This document shows positions 11,057-21,780 of a stretch of 64,000 bases of DNA, in pieces (position 1 is the stretch's first letter; each line of letters begins with the position of its first letter). The DNA lies in NCBI GenBank assembly GCA_905147135.1, contig LR990053.1, forward strand, positions 6,708,501 to 6,772,500, given 5' to 3'. This stretch comes from Blastobasis lacticolella (taxonomy: Eukaryota; Arthropoda; Insecta; Lepidoptera; Blastobasidae). Both the position numbers and the translations under genes were made by a program. The notes under the pieces are model-generated. The model was not told where the DNA came from, searched no databases, and saw nothing but the letters and a program-made list of their open reading frames with translations.

Positions 11057-11398
11057 ATCTATACATAGTTCAAAACAAAGTCGCTTCCCGCCGTCGGTCC
11101 CAATGTATCTATGTACGCTTTGATCTTTTAAACTACATTACAGATTTTAATGCGGTTTTAAACAATAGGTAAAATGGTTCAAGTAGAAAGTTTATAAGCA
11201 GGAAAACAGGGTAGGTAGGGTGAAAGTAGGGCTAAAGAAGGGTTAAAATATGGGTAAAGTGGGTGTACGCGAACAAAGTCTTTTTAGAAATAAGCAGCGA
11301 CTGTTGTGTCTTTTGTTCTTTTATATTTCTCTGTATATCATTATTGTGTACAATAAACAGTTAAATAAATAAATAAAGTCGCGCCGGATCCACTAGTT
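11057..11398 (+). repeat. GAAGTCGCG-type repeat, interrupted by a nested insertion
   Basis: The left end (CATAGTTCAAAACAAAGTCG CTTCCCG in two blocks), TTTTAAACTACATTACAG, GCGGTTTTAAACAATAGG and GGGTGTACGCGAACAAAGTC are family landmarks. The right end, GTCGCGCCGGATCCACTAGT, is separated from the rest by ~100 bp of foreign sequence (11281-11380, listed separately). Confidence 0.8.
11281..11380 (+). mobile_element. Retroposed 3' end inserted inside the host repeat
   Basis: This ~94-100 bp piece interrupts GCGAACAAAGTC|GCGCCGG. AAAGTC occurs at both edges (11275-11280 and 11375-11380), as expected for a target-site duplication. The insert ends TGTGTACAATAAACAGTTAA followed by (ATAA)n, a poly(A)-signal-like tail. 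The same tail, on the opposite strand, starts the repeats at 19990 and 25375. It is therefore a strongly 5'-truncated retroposon copy. Confidence 0.75.
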
Positions 11399-12724
11399 AG
11401 ACAACGCTCACCGTTCACGTAAACTAAAATCACTCAGGCTTCCATTGTCTAAATTGAAATTAAGGTATCTTTATCACCCGTACAGCTCCAAATCCCGATT
11501 CGTGCGCTTCGCACCCACTGCTGATGAATTTAAATCAAGCATCGCCACCGTAAATAGGCGGGTCCTGATTAAATTTGCATTTCCAGCCAGTTGCTGGGAT
11601 TTTAAATGCGAGAACCGTGCTTGTAACACACCTGTGCAAGCCACCAGGGACACGGCACCGGTTCGTTACTAACATACGTTTGCCAAGTAAGGAAAAGTTT
11701 GCGGGATTTAGCCTCAACAGATTGGTTTCGAAAAAACGGACTCGATGATGTTGCGGTTGTTTAGGCTTTAGAGAGTGCAAATTCTAAGCGGTGTCGGTTA
11801 GGAAATAACTTTGTAAGAACACTTGCAATTTACTTTTGAATACATTAAAATGGTAATAACTATCTGGTTCAATCGCAAACATTTATGGCCCACCAAAAGT
11901 TTGAGATTTTCCCAATAGTATAGGAATAATTGGGTCACTTTTAACATTTTCACTCTTTATGGAGCTTGAATAAAACATGAATGAACCCTATCTAAATAAT
12001 AAAACGGTATAGCGTAGCGATGTGCGTTTACTTGAATTCAGAAAGAAAATACTCAAAATAAATACTTATAAAATTAAACCGAGAGAATGAAGTGAATATT
12101 TAAACAGCATGTCTGATACATAAATACATCATAATTTTATTATGAAATTGTACCTATTGAGAAATAAAAAATGGATGAAAGATGTAAAAAGTAGATATAG
12201 TCCGATCGAAGTGCCCCTTATCCCAACTATAAATGTAAAAACGCACATTCTTAGGCCTTACGTCCTCGACATGCCGTTTTACAGTAACAAAGATCCATAG
12301 AGTTATCCCAACGTGAATATCGCAGGAGACGGCACACAAATCAAATGGGGCGATATCAGTAAGCCCTGTGAGAGCCTACATCCATCAGTCTGGAATTCCA
12401 GACGCCAATGTCAATACGTTAGAGGAACGTTTATACACACACTGTTCAATAAATAAGCTAGAATTACATTTGGCGTTTTCCGTTTTACTATAAACGAATT
12501 GCAGGAAAATAGTTTCCCTAGGACGACCTAGAGAAGTTTACTAGAACTTGTTAAGTGAGTGACAGACAGATCTAACAAAGTAACACTATCCAGAAGCGCA
12601 ATTTATTTCAACTTCTCTCTTTATGTGGGGAACTTGTGGGTTGGTAATGGAACATGATACAGTTCTATTCTTGACCAATCAACGAAATCGTTGAGTTTAG
12701 AATTAAGGTCCACTCGTTCACTTT
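11399..12724. other. Stretch without genes; possible conserved-type block at 11480-11660
   Basis: The block around 11480-11660 is GC-balanced and includes GATTAAATTTGCATTTCC (an ATTTGCAT POU-type octamer) and TTGCTGGGATTTTAAATGCG. Two overlapping frames of 75-81 codons run through it on opposite strands, which argues against real coding. The rest is AT-rich with no feature I can name. Confidence 0.3.
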
Positions 12725-13007
12725 AACACTGTTTCTCTTAGGCACGACTTATGCGCTTATTACACATTCCTAAATTCAGTGACTGAATTCAGAAACAAAA
12801 AGCGTGAGAGCAAATCAAAGTGGAATGTATTGCTCATAGCTATATCACATAGCGTCGTTTTTGTCGTTAGGAGAATTACGATCGCTCATAAAATAAGGTC
12901 CATTTTTGTATTACTTCCACTTTGATTTGCTTTTACGCTTTTTGTTTCTGAATTCAGTCACAGAATTTAGGAATGTGTAATAAGCGCATTATACAGAAGA
13001 GACACGG
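12725..13007. mobile_element. Long palindrome (~100 bp arms, ~80 bp centre)
   Basis: The left arm 12725-12830 and right arm 12911-13007 are inverted copies of each other. They share ATGCGCTTATTACACATTCC, TAAATTC.GTGACTGAATTC and AGAAACAAAAAGCGT.A.AGC, followed by AAATCAAAGTGGAA, with few mismatches. The structure is that of a foldback or MITE-type element. The centre contains a 45 bp block (12841-12885) that recurs at 13063-13107. Confidence 0.85.
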
Positions 13008-13062
13008 CAAAGGCGCGCAGCGGAGGAGAATAATCAAAGAAATCTAAAATAAACCGTATAGT

Positions 13063-13107
13063 TATATCACATAGCGTCGTTTTTGTCGTTAGGAGAATTT
13101 CGATCGC
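13063..13107 (+). repeat. 45 bp direct repeat of the palindrome centre
   Basis: TATATCACATAGCGTCGTTT and the following TTGTCGTTAGGAGAATT.CGATCGC match 12841-12885 at 44 of 45 positions (an A/T change before CGATCGC). One copy sits in the palindrome loop and the other just outside its right arm. Confidence 0.9.
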
Positions 13108-13157
13108 GCCTCCAGGTGACGTTTCCGACGTCAGACGCAGACGTCACCTGATGGCGC
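13106..13157. repeat. Short GC-rich hairpin
   Basis: GCGCCTCCAGGTGACGT (13106-13122) is complementary to ACGTCACCTGATGGCGC (13141-13157) except at two positions. The loop contains GACGTC. It marks the left side of a GC-rich segment that extends to about 14.26 kb. Confidence 0.75.
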
Positions 13158-13224
13158 GTTGTTTTAGTAGTCGCGCCGTTCGCATCGCCTGCTGGCGGCG
13201 ACATCGCTTGGGCGCAAGTCTTCT

Positions 13225-13630
13225 TTTTTATTTTTTTTTATGTTATCCGGCAGACAAACAGGCATGCGGGCCACCTGATAGAAAGTGGTCACCGCCGCCT
13301 ATGGACATCAGCAACACCAGGGGAGTCACCAATGCGTTGCCCGCCTCTGAAGAGATCTCTAATATACCTCTTGAACAATCCCATGTCATAGTCCAAAGGA
13401 AACACAGTGGCTGGGAGCTCATTCCACATCCGAATCGTACGAGCGAGAAACGTTCTTTCAAACCTTCGCGTGGAGACCAACAGAGGGTCTACGTAGTGGG
13501 GATGAGTACCCAGCCCACGGCGGGTGGTGCGATGGCGGAATTGTGCTTCTTACGAAAAACGGCGCTATATAACATAACTATAAGGTTTATTTTGGGTTTC
13601 TTCATTAATCCGGCACGGCCACGCACCCTA
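13225..13630 (-). pseudogene. 5'-truncated LINE, C-terminus and 3' UTR
   Basis: The minus strand, read from about 13480, encodes RRFERTFLARTIRMWNELPA, then TVFPLDYDMGLFKRYIRDLF, then RGGQRIGDSPGVADVHRRR and a stop. Next come GGTGACCACTTTCTATCAGG, TGGCCCGC and an A-rich tail at ~13225-13243. The [F]LARTIR.WN.LP..VFP..Y....FK motif is the characteristic C-terminus of lepidopteran non-LTR retrotransposons that follows the RT domain. Only the extreme 3' end is present. The copies at 20.4, 28.3 and 46.9 kb are related. It is inserted within or beside a GC-rich element. Confidence 0.85.
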
Positions 13631-13631
13631 T

Positions 13632-14140
13632 GGCGCCATCTCCACGAGCGAGAGAATCGCGGCGATATTATCGTCGTGCCACGTATTTAAATGATTTCAA
13701 TTGTACGCGTCTCCACACGGCGATGTTATCGCGGCGATGCGACGAGTGGCAATGTGCGCGCGTAACGTCGGCGTATCGCCGCGGTATCGTCGCGACTGGT
13801 GGCGCGCCCGCCGCGCGCTCGCCGCTTATCGTGGCGCTCTCGCAGCGAGCGCGCGGCGGGCGCGCGCTTGGCAACACTGGCGCTGTCAAACGCAGCGTCA
13901 TTTCAGCGTTGCGTTCCATAATAAAAAAATATTTTATTGACTGAGAAACTACTTAAACTAAAACTGCACAACGCCTCGTCGCGGAAACACGGCGATTCCG
14001 TTACGAGTCGCCGCGGGCATGCGGCGATTCCGTTACCAGTCGCGACGATACGCTGGCGGAATAATCGCTCGTACGTGGAGATTACCCGACGATAGAAGCG
14101 TGGATACGTCGCGATTCTCTCGCTCGTGGAGATGGCCCCT
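13632..14140. mobile_element. GC-rich element with inverted ends
   Basis: GCCATCTCCACGAGCGAGAG plus AATCGCG at 13635-13661 is the exact reverse complement of 14110-14136 (27 bp). Between them the sequence is rich in CGCG, GGCGAT and TCGTCG, very unlike the AT-rich surroundings, with an AT-rich centre near 13.92 kb. Frames of 75-125 codons overlap on both strands, as expected from GC-rich non-coding DNA. Best read as a non-autonomous DNA transposon; superfamily not determined. Confidence 0.7.
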
Positions 14141-15144
14141 ATCGCCGAGTCGCACGTCTCCGCCTCTTCTGTATAATTTGATGTCGCGAGGCAACAAATA
14201 TACGCGCCACGCCGCCGCAGAGCGCCTACGCCGCGTTTCTTCTGTATAAACTGCGATTTATATAGCTCAAATTGAAACAAAGAAACGAGTCATACGGTTT
14301 CCTTGGTGGCCTTTTTTGGATTCGTGACATTGTCAATTTTGTCTCGCAATAAACTGAATGGTGCAAGGGACATGTTTCTCTTGGTTTCCCTACTTCACGC
14401 ATCCAGGGGTAAAATATTCTTCATACCATTTCAATGTAAAATCTCAGTAATTCCATCCATTGTTCCCAAAAGGCAAAATCCATTGTTGCGTAAAGTTAAA
14501 ATAATGTAGTACATTATGAAAAGGAAAATGAATATTGCAAGGAGTAATCTAAAATACTGCCTGGACCCCAGTGACCCTGTTTCCAGTACATTTCATAACC
14601 AACGTTTATCTAACTTTTGGAGCAGTGATTTTCACTTCCACGCCATTAGTTTTTAACGCGTTTTTATTAAGTAACGATTACCAAAACTTCAATAATTCAA
14701 ATGTTTGATAAACAGTGACAAAATCCGTCAAAGCTTGCAGCTGAATCACGAAAACACTAGTCAGCCAAAAGTCACAGTGAATACCGTACAAATGTAATGC
14801 GAACTAAATCCGCACCCTAATGCTCAATTAATCATCATATTGTGATGCTACTAGAAACTAGTACTCTAATTCCGCAACGTATTCATGTAAGCCTCAACTC
14901 GTTACGTTGGTGCTACGTTAAATGTAAAATACAGGGCACAACCACACGCATGCTTCGCCACGGTAATCTCCAACAACAAAGGATAAAACAAACCTAAAAA
15001 TATACGGGTTTCGCATGTACTGTTTTTGAAAGCCGCGTTTGCGTAACGCTGGCCTATGTTTTATGGACAGAGGTTCATAAAAAGTAAATACAGGTGTGTT
15101 TCATATTTGATCTTTATTAAGGGCATGTCTGCGAATGTATAACA
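14141..15144. other. Stretch without recognised genes
   Basis: The GC-rich character persists to about 14260 and then the sequence is AT-rich. No exon or repeat is identified. Confidence 0.4.
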
Positions 15145-15325
15145 ATCCTACTTATATCCTACTAAATTATCGAATATTTAAATTTATTAATAAAATAAGG
15201 CAATTACTACTAAACGGATTATGATGAAATTTAGCAGTGTTGTAGTTTATATCGCAGAAGAACACATAGGCTATGATTAATCCCGAAATTCCCACTGGTA
15301 TGAGTCCGGACGTAATAACTGAAGT
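15145..15325 (+). repeat. Dispersed repeat (ACTAAACGGATTATGATGAAATTT type)
   Basis: CTAAACGGATTATGATGAAA followed by TTTAGCAG, then ACACATAGGCTATGATTAAT and CCCGAAATTCCCAC. This order (ACGGATT..GATGAAATTTGG ... ACATAGGCTA ... CCCAC.GG) is a very common lepidopteran interspersed repeat. Related pieces are at 17145-17225 (plus), 38712-38850 (minus) and 40925-40990 (minus). Confidence 0.65.
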
Positions 15326-15584
15326 TTCCTTTGATGGCCTCATCGTTGATGGCAGAGCTGGTTAATTAATTATTTCTATTGAGTGTTTTTAGGTAATTAG
15401 CTTCTAGGTAAGTGTTACAAGAAAATTTTTATTGTACACATAAAATAAGATACTTTACATGAAAGTAATACAATATTTACATAATCAAGAAAAAGGTATA
15501 CCTATTACAAGCGTAAACCATAGCAGCTTTTTCCTCTCAGTGATAACACACATGCAGTTCCATTTTACATAAAATATAATAGAC

Positions 15585-15697
15585 CTGCACGCGCTGGATA
15601 TCCTCGATTGGCACGAGATCGCGCGGGAAAGGAGGGGTGGCGATCTCTGGTGTCGGCGACCAAGATCCATTTGCGTTGCTTAGCCAACAGTAAGTAA
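15585..15697 (+). pseudogene. LINE C-terminal fragment (RDR..GWRSLVSATK)
   Basis: The plus strand translates as PARAGYPRLARDRAGKEGWR followed by SLVSATKIHLRCLANSK and a stop at 15697. The A.DR..W..L motif close to a stop is typical of LINE polyprotein C-termini. The family differs from the RRFERTFLARTIR type. Nothing upstream continues it. Confidence 0.6.
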
Positions 15698-15984
15698 TAT
15701 AAAACGATTTATACGTTCATCCATAATAATTCTATTAATAAATTTTTGTATCACATTTTATTTATTATGTAACTTAAAATGGTAATTCATTTCATTAAGT
15801 TAAATAATTTGAATATTATAATAATTTTATGACGTGTAATGAAAAGTTACCAATAAATAATGTCTATATCTATGTCTAATAATAGTTCATAATCTATCGA
15901 TTTCGTTACATTCGCTTTCGGTGTTGTATAAAGACGTTTTGTTATTCATAATGTTGTACTAACTATTAAATAAAACAATAGACG

Positions 15985-16265
15985 TCATTGCTATTGCGAG
16001 TAGAGGATGAATAATCGAAGTAGGCCCAAAATGGATCCCTGAGTGACACCACTCGCTCTCCGGCCGACGAGTATGCAAATTCCTAAACGAAGCCCGGCGT
16101 AGGACTACATTCGCCGAACTTGCTCTGTGCCATTACGTTTTGACAGAAACAATTTGCGGAATTTCAAATGATATACTTGGGAGTTCGTAAAATGTTTGCG
16201 CAAGGATGCCCAACGCTTGGCTCAGGTCCAAGATATTCGTCAACATATGAATATTGCTGATGCTG
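15985..16265 (-). pseudogene. Degenerate LINE reverse-transcriptase fragment
   Basis: On the minus strand the order NILDLSQALGILAQ, then (after a frame change) FLSKRNGTEQV, an internal stop, and SGVTQGSILGLLRLFILYS can be read. This matches the consecutive RT blocks LDLS.AFD.V.H / YL..R.Q.V / GVPQGSILGP.LF of jockey-like elements. The catalytic YADD block is absent and the reading frame is broken, so it is a dead remnant. Confidence 0.6.
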
Positions 16266-16974
16266 CAGCCGTTTTGGAGAAACACTTATCAGAGTTTGGC
16301 GTGTGACGATAACGTTTAGCTCTTTCATTTGTTACATTTATTCTATTAGCTTCGCTTCACCAATATTTACGGATGACTAAAAACTTAACAAAATGACAAT
16401 AAGACACATTTTCGCGTTTATAACATGAACAAAATTAACACTTTTTCACCGTTTATGTCGGTATCACACACATCAAATGCGGCCAAAATTGTTTTGACTT
16501 TCACTTTTATGACTCCACGTTCATTCCTAGTCATCCAGCAGACAACCGCGTAATCTCCACCGCGAGATAACTGTGGTATTATCATAAATCTCGGTGTAAG
16601 TTACGACGTCATACAACTGGAATCATGAAATGTGGTGGAGTTTTACACAGGCAGCGAGCGCTAATGAGGCCCTGAGACACAGGGATGAGGTTTCTATTGT
16701 GCCTAGTTCGCATTTGAGACTGAGTATTTATTTTACAGTAGCTGCGAATGTAGGGTTTAAGATCTTAGGGATTTGTAAATAGGACTGTTATTTCTGTACC
16801 CAAATTTTATACAAGCGTACAATATTCACATTTTTGTACATTTACCTACGTATCATCGTCATTATCAACAACAGTCACGATTAATAGGTATGACCCTGTG
16901 GTGTCCGGTAGAGTAGAATAGTACACTCGTGTAAGGTGACTAATGTTTTCGAGACAAAAGTTCTGGAATCTCCG

Positions 16975-17140
16975 TAGGCTGGAAAAAGAGCAGCGTCTTC
17001 CAATTCTATATTTACAACAGATTGCGATCTCCAACCCTCGGCCAAGCGTGGATATTATAGCAATAACCTCCTCTCTCATGCGTGAGGCCCTAAGTCCTGC
17101 ACTAAGCTGTCCTAAACTGTAATGATGATGATGAAGTTTG
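16975..17140 (+). mobile_element. LINE 3' tail fragment with GATGATGATGA end
   Basis: GCGATCTCCAACCCTCGGCC, AAGCGTGGATATTATAGCAA, TAACCTCCTCTCTCATGCGT, GAGGCCCTAAGTCCTGCACT and a GATGATGATGA tail align with the copy at 4085-4246. Confidence 0.7.
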
Positions 17141-17144
17141 CACT

Positions 17145-17225
17145 AATATCCTACTAATGTTATAAATGCGAATGTTTGTTTGTATTTGAATGTTTGTTAA
17201 CAATATTTTGACCTTTCGTTGACAC
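17145..17225 (+). repeat. Dispersed repeat, 5' piece
   Basis: CACTAATATCCTACTAATGT, TATAAATGCGAATGTTTGTT and TGTATTTGAATGTTTGTT are the left end of the same lepidopteran repeat seen at 15.2 kb. It is truncated. Confidence 0.6.
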
Positions 17226-18483
17226 CTACGCGAAAGAAATGCCACGCAATGTATTCACTTAACTAATTAAAAAATTAGATATAATTTAGAAAATATATAA
17301 GGACTAGCAAGGAACACCAACAAAAGGGAAGACTAATTTGGCTTCATCCGTGTTGCCGACAAAATTGCGTGGATGATTTCAGTTACGGCATCACAAAGAA
17401 AATGCTTACTTATTCAGTGTAACGACAAAGCCTGACTTTACTGAAGCGGTAATGTATTTAACCAAGGACTTTGATCTCCGAGAGTAAGCAATGAACGCCT
17501 GTAAATACTTACTGAGTGATAAACGAGAATATTTACAGCACGATTTAGTTTGTAAGTGATAGAATCAGCTATCTACAAATGCAGCGGTTTCTTTTGTGTG
17601 TGAATGTGTGCGTATGTGTTTTTGCAAACCTGCAATGTTAAGACCAACTAGACAAAAGAACGATAGGTTAACCGAAAAGTGCCTACAAGATTCAAGGTAC
17701 GTTTTGCTTTGGTAAATTACATCTTTACGCCGAGCCGGCCGGGCCTAAAGTATTACGTGAAGTGAATAAGGAATTACCAAGCTCACCACTTCAGTGTAAT
17801 TTAATGGGGACCAGTCATCAACCTTCCTACTTGGTAAAACAAATATTTAGATAATTAGATTACCTTTCCAAATTCGGGGGACATGGGTCAACTTTTTTAT
17901 CTGTAGGTTAGTTATAAGGGTTTTTTGTTAGACTAGGTTGTATTTTTAATTGGTTGTATTGTAGATTAAGGTGTTGTTCAATAAATTAACTTTATTATTT
18001 TTTTTATTTATTACTTTAGGCGAATACTAGGTTCGTTCATTGTCTATTTAGTAATATATTTTTAAATAGCTCAAATCCCTTTACATTCATCGTAATTTTG
18101 GTACACTATAACGGACCGAGAGCAAGCAACATTCGACCTTAAAGATTCAACTCCGGAAAGTAATTATTTAGAAAATATTTTTACATTTATTTTATTGTCG
18201 TTATGAAAATGAATGTCAAAAACCATTAAAATGTTATTTGCAATGCCAAGACACACTAAGACAATAATTAAAGTTTTTAAGCTGTGTCTGCTTCATAAAC
18301 AGACTGCACAAAGTGAACTTGCAACTGACGTATCTTCCTTTGTTTCCTGCCCCGTATACTTTTCTAGCAACTTAGACCCGTTTTATATACATCGCTTTTA
18401 AAAACCTTTGTGTAAAAGCAGTCTTAAGGAGTGTAAAAGTTTACTTTCATTAACAATGTACTCAAAATATACATACATACATA
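17226..18483. other. Stretch without recognised genes
   Basis: AT-rich, with no exon or identified repeat. A 62-codon frame at 18213-18401 has no supporting context. Confidence 0.4.
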
Positions 18484-18775
18484 CACATACACGCAAACCC
18501 ATATCCCATAGGGGTAGATAGAGACTATAATAATAATCATCTTGGCGTTAATGTCCCGGTTGTGCTCTCGCGCACGAGGGCCCGGTGTCATGGTTACACA
18601 TCCAGTCGCCTGAATGTGCAGGTTTCATCACGATGTTTTCTCTCACCGTAAGAGCATCGGTTAGTATTCAACTAATCAACTTATGGGTAGGTAGAGACTA
18701 TCGAGTGACATAAGCCAAGATGTCGACACATCTCTTGCCTCTTCTACATTCATACATTATTGAGATTAAAGTATA
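18484..18775 (-). mobile_element. SINE family 1 (internally deleted) between two dispersed-repeat pieces
   Basis: The SINE occupies about 18536-18680 in minus orientation: CATCTTGGCGTTAATGTCCC, GTGCTCTCGCGCACGAGGGC, then a jump directly to CATGGTTACACATCCAGTCG, GTGCAGGTTTCATCACGATG and AGAGCATCGGTTAGTATTCA. The tRNA head and the middle are missing. It is flanked by ATAGGGGTAGATAGAGACTA on the left and GGGTAGGTAGAGACTATCGA on the right, suggesting the SINE landed inside a repeat of the 3176-3300 type. Confidence 0.75.
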
Positions 18776-19989
18776 TTGAAAACATAACTGAAACATGCTT
18801 TTATTTTTAAACATTTTATAAATAAGTTGAAAATAATGATTGTATTAATAAACTATTACATTTATCACGCGATTTCGATTGCTTGAAAGAGCAAAAGACC
18901 ATTAAAGGACTCAAAAGCGGCCAAAAAAAGATTCCATAGCTATTAATTTACGTGAGTCAGCGGTATCCCGCGTACGAATTAATATGATACAATTTTCACA
19001 CTCCAATTTCATAGTGAATTCGCAACGTATGCGGTAAACAACGTATACCTATACCATTACAGGTACACATTTTACCCGATCGAATTAATGGTTCATTTGA
19101 ACTGTTGTTCCTGTAAAGAATAGAGTGCGATTGCAATTTGTCGGTTAATATGCACGTAGCACGCCCCGGGATTCGCTGGACGAGGTCCGCTACGTGGATC
19201 GAATGTTGAGCGACTTCATTGGTCAATATTGGATTATAAAATGGGATTAACAAGTACATATTTACTGTTGAATTCTGTGGCTGTCTCATTATATAAATTT
19301 TATTCAAATTACCTACTATTTGTATGCACCAAACCTTTGTGACGTTGAATAACACCAAGTTCCAATTAAGTTCAAACTTCCATCTCCAACTCGTCTGCCA
19401 AAGAGATGATAGCAAACCCAACAAAAATACAGAAAGCCGTCATAGCAGTAAACTGCATACACAAGCTGCGACGAGACGAGACGAGTGAACGAGAAAGAGA
19501 ATCTAAGTCTTCTATTGATATAAATGGACGTCGAGTTAGGTATACATTTTCCACTCCCGCGTGATCTCCAAATAATACGTAAGCAATTACACCTTTGTTG
19601 AAACACCCCGTAATATTCAGACACATGACAATTATTTTTATCCGATTCTAGTAACGAGGGTTACGCCAGGAATTGTTATGTTCGGAGTAATCGTATTTTT
19701 AATCCGGACGGATTATGAACGCAGTGTGTTACAAAAACCCCTGTCAGATCCACGAAGGTTAGAAATTATTTATGAGTAGACACTCATAAGTAATCGTTTT
19801 CAGAAAATAATAAAGAAAATACCTTAAGGAATTAATTTTTAAAGTAGGCACTTGGTATTAAAGAGTAACAAAGTTAGAAGCAGCAATGCGTTTGATACCG
19901 CGCGGCACTTTTAAATGATGGTGTCATTAATAATTTGTGTAAAAATGGCAATAATATCCTTGCAAAAATATTTTTATTTAAGTTTTTAA
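18776..19989. other. Stretch with overlapping minus-strand frames, no recognised gene
   Basis: Three overlapping minus-strand frames of 142, 102 and 84 codons lie between 18996 and 19626. None shows a domain I recognise, and no splice-bounded exon is evident. A decayed element is possible. The remainder is AT-rich and featureless. Confidence 0.35.
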
Positions 19990-20115
19990 CATATATTTTA
20001 TTTAACAGTTTATTGTTCACAAAATAAAACACACAGGTTATGTAACAGAAACATAAGACACAACAGGCACAGCTTATCTCTAGAAAGAAATCTCTACAGC
20101 AGGTATTTAATAAAT
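19990..20115 (-). mobile_element. Truncated retroposon 3' end, minus orientation
   Basis: TTTAACAGTTTATTGTTCAC followed by AAAATAAAAC is the reverse complement of the ACAATAAACAGTTAAATAAA tail in the nested insertion at 11.3 kb. GCACAGCTTATCTCTAGAAA and GAAATCTCTACAGCAGG match the GGCGAGCTTATCTCTGCAAG / AGATCTCTTCCAG block at 25.4 kb. Confidence 0.6.
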
Positions 20116-20414
20116 GATTTTACACGTGACATTTTCGTACTAGACAAAAATCCGAGGCCGGCAACACTCTGTATACCACGGATTACGAGGTTACGTCTGA
20201 CGTTACTTTTCAGATTAACCTAAATCAAGGCCGATTAGGCTTGAACAGAAATAAAAATAACAACTGCAACGCATTCGCGTAAAAACAGTGTTCGATGATA
20301 ATTTTTTTATGTTTATGGCCGATCTTGCTTATCGCTTTATTGATTTGCCCTTAAAATGATAAGTTGCATACAATATAAGAAACTTCAATCAAAGTCTTCG
20401 CAGACAAAACTTTT

Positions 20415-20620
20415 TTTTATGTTATATGGCAGCCAAACAGGGAAGCGGGCTACCTAATGGAAAGTGGTCACCACCACCTATGGACATCAGCAACACCAGG
20501 GGCGCTACTAATGCGTTCTCTGGAGAGACATCTAATATATCTCTTGAACGATCCCATGTCATAGTCCAAAGGAAGCACTGGAAACACTGGATAATACCTA
20601 GAGTCCGTCACTGTTTTCTC
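20415..20620 (-). pseudogene. LINE C-terminal fragment and 3' UTR
   Basis: The minus strand encodes VLPLDYDMGSFKRYIRCLSR, then a short divergent piece and APGVADVHRWW. Next come GGTGACCACTTTCCATTAGG, TAGCCCGC and an A-rich tail. It is the same family as the copy at 13.2-13.6 kb, but shorter and slightly more decayed. Confidence 0.8.
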
Positions 20621-21532
20621 AGCAACCAATAAATGCGTGTATCTACCTATGTATATCATTGTAAAACTGTATAATAATGCAAATGTGATATGAAATATTG
20701 ATGTCCCTTTTCCCCTGGCGCCGTAAAACATACGAATGGTATGTTACGTGTGATTTTTATGATAAAAGTGCCATGCACATGTTGCCGTCCATTGCTTTTC
20801 ACGCAATGACATATAAAAAAGCAATCAAATTGAAGTTGTAAATACATCATAACACAAGCTTTTGCTCCTAGACATTGAAAAAAGTACGTACTTACTAAAT
20901 AAAAACCCCAAAAATAACGAATGATATGATATGTAGTTAAAATAGAAGAAAAAGCCGCAAACGGAATCAAATATTATTTTCATAAAATTACTAGTACGCC
21001 AAATACATTTCATATTGCCAAACACAATATGTAATCTACTTACAAATCTAACTATTAAAATAGACTAAAGCCAGAACTAAAATAGGTACGTAATCTAAAA
21101 ATAAACGGCCTAGCTAATGGTATAAATAATGAAGTCCCGCACATTGTTACGTATTTAAGCACTCTTTCCTTTCAGTGAAGTCCGGACGCAAACATTTCTT
21201 TGCTCCCATTTACTTAGGCATCTTTATGTTCGGGTCCATTGACCGAGAAAATATAGAATAAGGGCAAAGTCTAGGAGACCGCGTGCGTACTCACAATAAC
21301 AGTAGATACCAAATGTAGGTTTTATCTATTTCGTAAAACTCGTAAACAAGCTTTGAAATAGGATTGATATTTTTTGGTGAAAAGCAATTTTTAGCTCCTT
21401 ACCTTTATTGTAATTTCGTTTTCTTTCTGTATTTTCAATTTACTGAACATCGCGTTACCTAATCTACTATAACTTGATTCTTCTAAAAATATTATATTAA
21501 TCTATTTATTTATGACGATATATATTATTTTG
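20621..21532. other. Stretch without recognised features
   Basis: AT-rich sequence; minus-strand frames of 66-104 codons show no domain or splice context. Confidence 0.4.
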
Positions 21533-21780
21533 ACGACCTGAGTGGTTCAATGGTCATCCTTGCCACGCAAGAGGTCCCGGGTTCGATTCCCGGCCGGGCA
21601 GAAATTGAAATTATGCATTTTAATTTCTGTTACGGGTCTGGGTGTTATATATATAATAAGTATGTATTTAAAAAAGTATATAAGTAGTTTATCAGTTATC
21701 TAGCACCCATAACACAAGGTTTGCTTACTTTGGGGCTAGATGGCCCTGTCTGAATTTGTCCATGATTATTATTATTATTT
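21533..21780 (+). mobile_element. SINE with Gly-tRNA-like head (family 2), plus copy
   Basis: It begins ACGACCTGAGTGGTTCAATG, with the B-box region GGTCCCGGGTTCGATTCCCG, GGCCGGGCAGAAATTGAAAT, TTCTGTTACGGGTCTGGGTG, a TAGCACCCATAACACAAGG block and GGGGCTAGATGGCCCTGTCT, and ends in (ATT)n. Compared with the 5.4-5.7 kb copy it lacks a few bases in the anticodon arm, so it is not a tRNA gene. Confidence 0.85.

Noticed and set aside
13668..14280. Arg-rich ORFs on both strands in the GC-rich block
   Set aside because: Frames of similar length are open in several registers at once, and the Arg/Ala-rich products reflect CGCG repeats. Treated as mobile-element DNA, not protein-coding.
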